Positions 43,707 through 49,646 of a stretch of DNA of 49,646 nt are shown one piece after another. Both the position numbers and the translations under genes were made by a program. Source of the DNA: Pseudomonas sp. GM21 (GTDB lineage: Bacteria > Pseudomonadota > Gammaproteobacteria > Pseudomonadales > Pseudomonadaceae); assembly GCF_000282215.1 (NCBI RefSeq), contig NZ_AKJS01000013.1, forward strand, positions 1 to 49,646. The letters run 5' to 3'. The notes under the pieces were generated by a model. It saw nothing but the letters and a program-made list of their open reading frames with translations. It was not told the DNA's origin and searched no databases. Positions within the stretch are counted from its first letter, which is position 1, and every line of letters starts with the position of its first letter.

Positions 43707-45482
43707 CTACTCCTGCACACGGACTTCGCGGAACATGCCCATTTCCATGTGATACATCAGGTGGCAGTGGTACGCCCATCGCCCCAGAGCATCGGCAGTC
43801 ACGCGGTAGCTGCGTTTGCTGCCTGGCGGCATGTCAATGGTGTGCTTGCGAACCATGAAATCACCGTTTTCATCCTCCAGGTCACTCCACATGCCATGCA
43901 GATGAATGGGGTGCATCATCATGGTGTCATTGACTAGAACTACTCGGATGCGCTCTCCATATTTGAGATGGAGCGGCTCGGCATCCGCGAATTTGACACC
44001 GTCAAAAGACCAAGAGAACTTTTCCATGTGTCCGGTCAGGTGCAGGGTGATGGTGCGGCTCGGTTCCCGGCCATCGGGATCCGGGAAGGTGCTCTTCAAG
44101 TCTGCATAAGTCAGTACCCGGCGACCGTTGTTTCTCAGTCCCATGCCCGGATCATTGAGTTTCGGCGTGGGGCTCATCGCCTGCATGTCGATAAGTGGGT
44201 TATTCGCTTCCGAGGCCGGGTGCGGCTCCATCGAAACTGTGCCGTTCATGCTGTGCATCGAGTGGCCAGACATGCTTGTCGAGTCTGGCATCTGGCTGTG
44301 ATCCATGCCTTGCATCGAGTCCTGGTCCTTGCCCGTCATATTGCCGTGATCCATGCCAGCCATATCACCCATGCCCATGTCGCTCATCGTGATCAACGGA
44401 CGTGGATCCAAGGGCGGCACAGGGGCCGAAAGCCCTTCATGTACAGCCAGCGTACCTCTTGCAAAACCGGTGCGATCCATCGACTGGGCGAACAAGGTGT
44501 ATGCGTTTCCGGTGGGTTCGACAATTACATCAAAGGTTTCGGCTACGGCAATGCGGAACTCATCGACGCTGACCGGATTCACGTATTGCCCGTCTGCTGC
44601 GACGACGGTCATCTTCAGGCCAGGAATGCGCACATCGAAGTAGCTCATGGCCGAGCCATTGATAAATCTCAGACGCAGCCGTTCGCCAGGCCTGAAAATA
44701 CCTGTCCAGTTGCTGTCGGGAGCCAGCCCATTGAGCAAGTAGGTGTAAGTGGCGCCGCTGACGTCGGCAAGATCCGTGGGATTCATCTTCATTTCAGCCC
44801 ACATTTTTCGATCCGCGACGGTGGAAGACCAACCGTTTTTGCTCACGTCATCAATGAAATCGCCGACAGTGCGCTTGTGCATGTTGTAGTAACTGGATTG
44901 TTTCTTGAGCTTTTTCATGACCCGCTCAGGGTCTTCATCAGTCCAGTCGGAGAGCATCACCACATAGTCCCGGTCGTAGGTGAAGGGTTCGGGGGCTTTT
45001 GCATCGATGACCAGAGGCCCATAAACTCCGACCTGCTCTTGGAAACCGGAATGACTGTGATACCAGTACGTGCCGTTCTGTTTGACCTTGAACGAGTAAA
45101 CGTACATGCCGCCCGGTTCGATGCCGTGAAAACTCAGACCCGGTACACCGTCCATATTCACGGGCAGAATGATGCCGTGCCAATGGATCGAGGTGTCTTC
45201 CTTGAGCCGGTTCCTGACCCGCAACGTCACCGTATCGCCTTCGCGCCAGCGCAGTATCGGACCTGGGAGGCTGCCGTTGATGGTCATGGCGGTGCGGGGC
45301 GTGCCCGTGAAGTTCACCCCCATCTCACCGATGGATAGCTCGAAATCAGTATCGGCAAGCACATTCGGCTGCCCCTGGCTGGTAATGGCCCACACCGGGT
45401 TGCGCCACAGCCCAAAGCCCGCGAGTACCCCACCTGCCGCCAAGGCTTTCACGAAAGTGCGTCTTGATGTTTTGGAATGCAT
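43707..45482 (-). CDS. copA: Multicopper oxidase CopA (periplasmic copper resistance)
   Basis: 591 aa. Twin-arginine signal SRRTFVKALAAGG, so it is exported folded. The copper sites are IHWHGI, WYHSHSGFQ, HPIHLHGMW and HCHLMYHMEMGM, covering type 1, 2 and 3 centres. A Met/His-rich insert (about 370-425; MGMGDMAGMDHGNMTGKD and similar) binds extra copper. It oxidises Cu(I) and is first in the copABCD operon. No copRS two-component genes are present nearby, so regulation must be from elsewhere or by the MerR-type regulator whose site lies upstream. Confidence 0.95.
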   Translation of the reverse strand: MHSKTSRRTFVKALAAGGVLAGFGLWRNPVWAITSQGQPNVLADTDFELSIGEMGVNFTGTPRTAMTINGSLPGPILRWREGDTVTLRVRNRLKEDTSIHWHGIILPVNMDGVPGLSFHGIEPGGMYVYSFKVKQNGTYWYHSHSGFQEQVGVYGPLVIDAKAPEPFTYDRDYVVMLSDWTDEDPERVMKKLKKQSSYYNMHKRTVGDFIDDVSKNGWSSTVADRKMWAEMKMNPTDLADVSGATYTYLLNGLAPDSNWTGIFRPGERLRLRFINGSAMSYFDVRIPGLKMTVVAADGQYVNPVSVDEFRIAVAETFDVIVEPTGNAYTLFAQSMDRTGFARGTLAVHEGLSAPVPPLDPRPLITMSDMGMGDMAGMDHGNMTGKDQDSMQGMDHSQMPDSTSMSGHSMHSMNGTVSMEPHPASEANNPLIDMQAMSPTPKLNDPGMGLRNNGRRVLTYADLKSTFPDPDGREPSRTITLHLTGHMEKFSWSFDGVKFADAEPLHLKYGERIRVVLVNDTMMMHPIHLHGMWSDLEDENGDFMVRKHTIDMPPGSKRSYRVTADALGRWAYHCHLMYHMEMGMFREVRVQE

Positions 45483-45746
45483 GGAGGGGTTTCCAATAAG
45501 TCAGAATCCAGGCAAATGCGGATCCGCTGCCCCAGTGCGGCCAGGGTGCGCTTCAGGAGTGCGGTGCCAGCCGCTATCTAGCGCGCAAGATGCCACATGA
45601 ACGGAAGGCCGGTGATTACATTTCCGTAAGGTTGGCAAAAGGTAGCCCGACTGGTGCTGCGCTTGAGCAGTACCCATTGGCTTGTGATGCTTCGACAGGC
45701 CCTGTCTGGTTGGTCTTCAGGGGTTCTCCAGTTTTAAACAGAGCGC

Positions 45747-46019
45747 TTACTGACAGCAACAACCGCAGCCGTTCCCGCCACAACCTGAGGTTTTCTTCTC
45801 TTTTTGGACGGCATTTGCCGAAGACTGCGCGGGATAGCCAGCTTCTTCCAGGGCTGCAAGCAATACATTGCAGTCCGAATCACCGCCGACCTTCACCCGA
45901 CCCGATTGCAGATCGACGGCCACTTCACTGACTCCATCGAGTGCGTGCAACGCTTCGGTTACATGCTTGACGCAAGAGCCGCAGCTCATGCCCTGTACTT
46001 GCAACTCAACGGATTTCAT
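45747..46019 (-). CDS. HMA-domain metal-binding protein with Cys-rich tail (CopZ-like)
   Basis: 90 aa. Residues 1-66 form an HMA fold with the metal site GMSCGSCVKHV, as in CopZ copper chaperones and MerP. The C-terminus adds a linker and SGCGGNGCGCCCQ, five cysteines in 13 residues, which is not part of a usual CopZ and may hold extra Cu(I). GAGG precedes the ATG. A CueR-type promoter lies 65 bases upstream. It is 264 bases ahead of copA on the same strand and may be co-regulated with it. Confidence 0.88.
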   Translation of the reverse strand: MKSVELQVQGMSCGSCVKHVTEALHALDGVSEVAVDLQSGRVKVGGDSDCNVLLAALEEAGYPAQSSANAVQKEKKTSGCGGNGCGCCCQ

Positions 46020-46083
46020 AGATGATTCCTCACGAAAAATAGTCGTAGAGATACTGATGTATCCGGCTTTTTGTGGCCTTGGT

Positions 46084-46116
46084 TTATCCTCAACCTTGTC
46101 ACGGTAGTAAGGTCAA
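46084..46116 (-). promoter_or_regulatory. CueR/MerR-type copper promoter of the HMA gene
   Basis: On the minus strand: -35 TTGACC (complement of 46111-46116), a dyad ACCTT-N11-AAGGT (46093-46113) in the over-long spacer, and GAGGAT/GGATAA as the -10 near 46084-46091, giving a spacing of 19-21 bases. This closely matches CueR-controlled copA promoters (TTGACCTT...AAGGT). The regulator gene usually lies on the far side; here a transposase remnant begins within a few bases. Confidence 0.7.
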
Positions 46117-46119
46117 GCA

Positions 46120-46830
46120 GGTTCTATGGCCCAAACAATCGCAATGCGGCGCAGGTGCAAAGCGTTGCCGTGGAGCAATACGCCCAAGAGCAACCGACGC
46201 TGGATCTCGTGGCGTTCTTCTCAAGGCCGGTACAGGCTCGGGGTCTGTTCCAGAATCGCTCGGGTGAAGTGGTCAAGCGTTTCCATGTTCAAATCGAGAG
46301 CCGCGAAGAAGGCCAGCAGCTGATCCTCGAACGTTTTCTCTACAGCGATGGCACGCGTCAGCGCCGCGTCGGGACGCTGCAGCCAGCCGGTGCCGGGCGT
46401 TGGCGTGGTCGTGCGGACGACGTAGTGCGGCTGGAAGAGAAAATCGCCAAGCTCAAAACTCAAATGAAGGAGCTTCAAGCGATCGAAATCCAGCTCAATG
46501 AATCGCCGGATAAACAGGTCTCACTGACCGATCCAGACGCCCGTTCCATGATGACGCGCGGCACAGGAATCGTCGGCTACAACGTGCAGACAGCGGTCGA
46601 TACTCAACACCATTTGATCGTTGCGCACGAGGTGACTAACGTCGGTTCCGACCGCGATCAACTCAGCTCGATGGCCAAGCAGGCTCGCGAGGCGATGGCG
46701 TCAGATACGTTGTCGGTGGTGGCTGATCGAGGTTACTTCAAAAGCGAATAAATCCTGGCCTGTCACGATGCAGGCATCACCGCCTATGTGCCCAAGCCGA
46801 TGACCTCTGGAGCCAATGAGGGAGGGTGAG
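46120..46830 (+). pseudogene. IS1182-family transposase remnant
   Basis: The clear part (about 46430-46810) reads RLEEKIAKLKTQMKELQAIE, SLTDPDARSMMTRGTGIVGY, NVQTAVDTQHHLIVAHEVTN, VGSDRDQLS and ADRGYFKSE, typical of the DDE core of IS1182 transposases. A TAA at 46749 interrupts it, and in frame afterwards comes ILACHDAGITAYVPKPMTSG before the sequence breaks off. The part before 46430 is not recognisable and probably frameshifted. No terminal repeats were identified. It abuts the copper promoter. Confidence 0.75.
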
Positions 46831-46836
46831 CACTGT

Positions 46837-46864
46837 CTCTGTGCTCTGTGCTCTGTGCTCTGTG
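46837..46864. repeat. Four perfect copies of the 7-mer CTCTGTG
   Basis: CTCTGTG is repeated exactly four times in tandem right after the broken end of the IS1182-like remnant. No gene is near; it may mark a recombination or replication-slippage scar. Confidence 0.85.
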
Positions 46865-47561
46865 GCTAGCAACCTAAAGCCCGTCGATCATCGGCTGGTG
46901 ATTCTCCGGACTTTTAATGCTACGTAGATACACGTGGCTTGGGAGACCAAACCGATAAATGACCGACTACAACTAAAATTTCTCGAAAGTACGGAAACCG
47001 TTTTTTCAAAAAATTAGTTCTCTAGTTTTCAATTTGTTAATTCGGAGTTCTAGGTGCGGCAATCGAGAATTAATGCGATCGACTGTAACTGACTGAAATT
47101 TCTAGCTGTTTTTGTTTCGGATAGTAATGATGCGACTTTGTATGTTGAAAGTCTCATTTTTACTTCAGAAACATTAGGGGGAAGTGCATTTTTATTTGAC
47201 CTGGATTGCATGAAAGTCGCATTTTGTTTTACAGAACCGCAGTTCGCATTGCTGAAACTAGCTATCGAGTGATTAACGTCTGTCGCTTTCATGAAGGTGT
47301 CAGCGTTTGGTTAATTAATCGAACTTCTATGACGAAGCCCGGTACGTTCGGATAGGCGGTTCGGACGAAGCCGGATAGATGGGGGCGAGTTGAGCATGTA
47401 ATTTCAGCGAGCAAACAGTACATTTAGTACTGCATGCACCTTCAGCGCTTAGCAACAACGCATATAAGGTTCTTCACGGAATCCCGAAACACAGAAACAA
47501 AAACGCCGATTTGGTTGATGATGTTCGTGCGAGCAAACACATCTAACAAACCAGCGTTCTT
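46865..47561. other. AT-rich non-coding stretch between two transposase remnants
   Basis: About 700 bases with no convincing gene. From about 46975 to 47330 the base composition drops to strongly AT-rich, unlike everything around it. The minus-strand frame 47050-47292 (80 codons, S/N/K-rich) has no ribosome site or family match. CAGTAC-ATTTA-GTACTG is a small palindrome at 47415-47431. GGTTCTTCACGGAA at 47469 could be the left end of the ISL3-like element. Confidence 0.45.
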
Positions 47562-48340
47562 ATGCCCGATATTAATACTTTTCTTCCCTTTTTGGAGGGC
47601 TTTCTGTCGTCACGATCAAGCCTGATGGCGACGCCCTTCAGATTGATTTGACACCCCAGGCCACCCGATTTCCATCCTGCGGCGGCTGTCAAAAACCTTG
47701 TTCAACCACGCATTAGTACTGCCAACGAGTCATTCGTGATTTGCCTATTCTCGGCCGTGTGGTGCGCCTCAGCGTGTTGCTTAGACGTGTCGGTTGCCGT
47801 GATTGCGGCAAACGTATGGAGGCCGTCAGCTGGCTGGATCGCTATGCCCGGATGACGCGCCGTCTGGCCGATGCCGTCATTCAAGCTTGCGAGCGCCTTC
47901 CCACGTTACATGTCGCTCAGCTATTTGGTTTGCATTGGGATAGCGTTCGGCTGCTGGAGCGTCGAGCCTTGCAAGTGGCGTTGAGTGTTTTGCCCAAGGC
48001 GCAACCACCACGCCTGGTGATGGACGAGTTCGCGTTATTCAAAGGTCATCGTTACGCCAGCGTTGTCATGGATGCCGATACCCGGCGAGTGCTGTGGATC
48101 GGTGAAGGCCGCAGCCGAGCGGCAGTCAGGCCGTTCTTCGAAGAGCTGGGGTCGCAAGGTTGCGCTCAAATTGAAGCGGTCGCGATGGACATGAACACCG
48201 CGTTTGACCTGGAGGTTCGCCAGCATTGCCCGAACGCACGAGTGATCTACGACCTCTTTCATGTGGTGGCTAAATATGGCCGTGAGGTGATTGATCGAGT
48301 CCGGGTCGACGAAGCTACCCAACTGATGATGTTCGATTGA
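47562..48340 (+). pseudogene. ISL3-family transposase, frameshifted and 3'-truncated
   Basis: MPDINTFLPF opens the frame, a frameshift near 47598 follows, then SVVTIKPDGDALQIDLTPQA and the zinc-finger part CGGCQKPC, a TAG at 47714, and YCQRVIRDLPILGRVVRLSV. The DDE core is intact in the third piece (MDEFALFKGHRYASVVMDAD, AVAMDMNTAFDLEV, VIYDLFHVVAKYGREVIDRV). It ends abruptly at RVDEATQL plus a few unrelated codons, where umuC sequence begins, so about the last quarter is lost. Confidence 0.82.
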
Positions 48341-48372
48341 TGACGTAGGCGGCGGTAGAGGCTGTTGATCGT

Positions 48373-49080
48373 GTGTTCCAACCAGGGTTCAAGTACAGCA
48401 AAGCAGAGGTGCTACTGCTCAGCCTTTGCCAGAAAGGCGAGTACACCGATGACCTGTTTTCCATGTCTCAATCGGTCGCGACTGAGAAAGTCATGGGCGT
48501 GCTGGATTCCATCAATGAGCGATGGGGTAGGGGAACACTGCGCTTGGCGAGCGTGCCGACCGATCCTGATTGGGGGATGCGCCGGGAAATCGTGCTGGGC
48601 ACAGCCATTGAGTTTTCCCAGGAGTTTAATGCCATCGTTTGCCGAAGGCGCGATCTGGACATGCCCATTCCTGCGGCTGACCCAGCATTGCATCGCGAAA
48701 TAAAGCGATCGCTGGACATGCAATTGACTACCCAGCGCGACGAGCCGGCGCAGCGGGTACGCCAGATCGTCAAGATGCTGCTGCCCAGCGGACTGTGTTC
48801 TGTCGATGGGATTGCCCAGCATCTTGGCATGCATCGACGTACCCTTAGCCGACACTTGGCGGTCGAGGGAGAAAGCGTCACAAAGATCATCAATGCTGTG
48901 CGCGCTGAACTCGCCGAAGAGTACTTGGCCAACAGCAAACGCCGATTGTACGAAGTGGCCGAACTCCTCGGCTTTTCCTCAGCCGGTGACTTTTCACGCT
49001 GGTTCCGCAGCCAGTTCGGCAAGACACCCTCGGATTGGGCCGCCGCCTACCGAGAGAGCAAGGCGACACTGCCGCTTTAA
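48373..49080 (+). CDS. In-frame chimera: UmuC C-terminal tail fused to AraC-type regulator C-terminal half
   Basis: 235-codon frame. Residues 1-72 (FKYSKAEVLLLSLCQKGEYT ... PTDPDWGMRRE) are the UmuC DUF4113 tail. From about 75 on (EFNAIVCRRRDLDMPIPAAD, PALHREI) it is the end of an AraC-family ligand domain, and residues 136-228 are the double helix-turn-helix (GIAQHLGMHRRTLSRHLAVE, FSSAGDFSRWFRSQFGKTPS). UmuC similarity continues upstream to about 48349, where a TAG blocks it. Start options are GTG 48373 or ATGs inside the UmuC part. It could be a decayed fusion or a working truncated regulator; the frame is fully open. Confidence 0.7.
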   Translation: MFQPGFKYSKAEVLLLSLCQKGEYTDDLFSMSQSVATEKVMGVLDSINERWGRGTLRLASVPTDPDWGMRREIVLGTAIEFSQEFNAIVCRRRDLDMPIPAADPALHREIKRSLDMQLTTQRDEPAQRVRQIVKMLLPSGLCSVDGIAQHLGMHRRTLSRHLAVEGESVTKIINAVRAELAEEYLANSKRRLYEVAELLGFSSAGDFSRWFRSQFGKTPSDWAAAYRESKATLPL

Positions 49081-49177
49081 TCCGTTGGCCCGCCTTGCCA
49101 TCGCATGATGGAGCGCGCGGCCATTATCGGCGATAAGCCCTATTGATATGTAAATAGTCCAGAGATCGAAGACGCTT

Positions 49178-49262
49178 CTGAGCGGATCCTTTGGGTCGTT
49201 TCCTGTCCGTCGCGAGAGGCAGAAAACGACCCAAAGCGGACTAAGTGAGGTAGTCCGCTCAG
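49178..49262. repeat. Nested palindromic element between convergent genes
   Basis: Stem 1: TTTGGGTCGTTT (49190-49201) with AAACGACCCAAA (49224-49235). Stem 2: GCGGACTA (49236-49243) with TAGTCCGC (49251-49258). An outer pair CTGAGCGGA (49178-49186) with TCCGCTCAG (49254-49262) competes with stem 2. It may terminate both converging transcripts or be a small repeated element. Confidence 0.7.
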
Positions 49263-49275
49263 GCCAGAAACGTTT

Positions 49276-49646
49276 CTATCGCACCGCTACGGCGATGCCC
49301 TCGGCGGTATAAATTACTGCCCTGGCCTCGGCCAATTCAGCTGTCGAACTTGGCCGCAGCGGTTTTGCAGTAACGCGTTTTTTCTCTTTCTCGCGCAATA
49401 CTGGCCAGAACAGTTGCACGGACCAGGATTCCACCTTTACTCCGACCGGCAGTCCATAGGCATCCTGAGGCCGATGGGGATGACCGCTGCTGGTTCCGTG
49501 CAATTTATCCCAGATATTCAGCACGTTGCCATAGTTGGACGAAGCATTGCCGTAACGACCGATGCCGTGATGCACGTGGTGGAAATCTTGAAGGGCGAAC
49601 ATATTTTCCAGACCATTGAGCACCTGTAGTGGTCTAATGAAACCGG
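49276..49646 (-). CDS. Sterol desaturase / fatty acid hydroxylase family protein (C-terminal part)
   Basis: The frame is open to the window edge, so the N-terminal membrane and first His-box region lies outside. Visible are the last His cluster FHHVHHGIGRYGNASSNYGNVLNIWDKLHGT, the di-iron ligand motif of the family, followed by a soluble tail (FWPVLREKEKKRVTAKPLRP ... YTAEGIAVAVR). Members hydroxylate or desaturate lipids using oxygen at the inner membrane. The substrate is unknown. Convergent with the chimeric AraC gene. Confidence 0.85.
   Translation of the reverse strand, partial: GFIRPLQVLNGLENMFALQDFHHVHHGIGRYGNASSNYGNVLNIWDKLHGTSSGHPHRPQDAYGLPVGVKVESWSVQLFWPVLREKEKKRVTAKPLRPSSTAELAEARAVIYTAEGIAVAVR

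Noticed and set aside
43968..45338. 456-codon plus-strand frame opposite copA
   Set aside because: Shadow of the copA codons; its His/Val-rich translation has no coherent fold, and CopA is certain.
47050..47292. 80-codon minus-strand frame in the AT-rich patch
   Set aside because: Chance frame in AT-rich DNA with no ribosome site or homology pattern.
47415..47431. CAGTAC-ATTTA-GTACTG palindrome considered as a LexA/SOS box for the umuC relic
   Set aside because: Does not fit the CTGT-N8-ACAG form and lies nearly 1 kb from the relic behind a transposase.
1..49646. CRISPR arrays, tRNA or rRNA genes
   Set aside because: No regularly spaced repeats, tRNA T-loop motifs or rRNA segments were noticed on reading the window.

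Overview
The window looks like chromosomal DNA of a Pseudomonas of the fluorescens group. The reasons are a GC-rich pseudomonad codon style, an 866-residue AcnB, a PsmE-type secreted alginate epimerase/acetylhydrolase, REP-type repeats with the GAGCTTGCTCGCGA core, a CopABCD copper operon and several small Pseudomonas-type proteins. The organism is inferred from gene content only.

Left part (1-13.7 kb): acnB with an unusual upstream region; a DUF1311/MliC-like secreted protein; two small conserved proteins; a protein made of three fused RidA domains; a membrane DUF1624-like protein; an Arg-rich secreted protein; an MHS-family transporter; an orphan ParA ATPase preceded by a near-perfect Pho box; and a glucarate-dehydratase-like enolase-superfamily enzyme with its divergent LysR regulator.

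Middle part (13.7-28 kb): a type I secretion ABC transporter and HlyD adaptor converge on a 1,871-residue RTX protein. That protein combines a mannuronan C-5 epimerase module, R-modules, two cadherin/Ig-like domains, an SGNH O-acetylhydrolase and RTX repeats. Next come a leaderless subtilase overlapping a small gene that resembles a detached subtilisin propeptide/inhibitor, an orphan ClpP-like protein, a KGG-type stress protein and an SDR pseudogene.

Carboxylate block (28-37.2 kb): a 2-hydroxycarboxylate transporter with a divergent DmlR-like LysR, a LeuCD-type hydratase, a TauE/SafE permease, a second LysR, D-tartrate dehydratase and DctA. Together they look like uptake and dehydration of tartrate/malate-type acids to central intermediates. 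After that come a CBS-domain protein and an NTT-like carrier.

Right part (39.6-49.6 kb) is accessory DNA. Two decayed umuC/rulB 3' fragments in the same orientation bracket a copper-resistance cluster (copA-copB-copC-copD, all on the minus strand, plus a metal-binding HMA protein behind a CueR-type promoter), two unrelated transposase remnants (IS1182-like and ISL3-like) and an AT-rich stretch. The second umuC fragment is fused in frame to the C-terminal half of an AraC-type regulator. The window ends inside a sterol-desaturase/fatty-acid-hydroxylase family gene.
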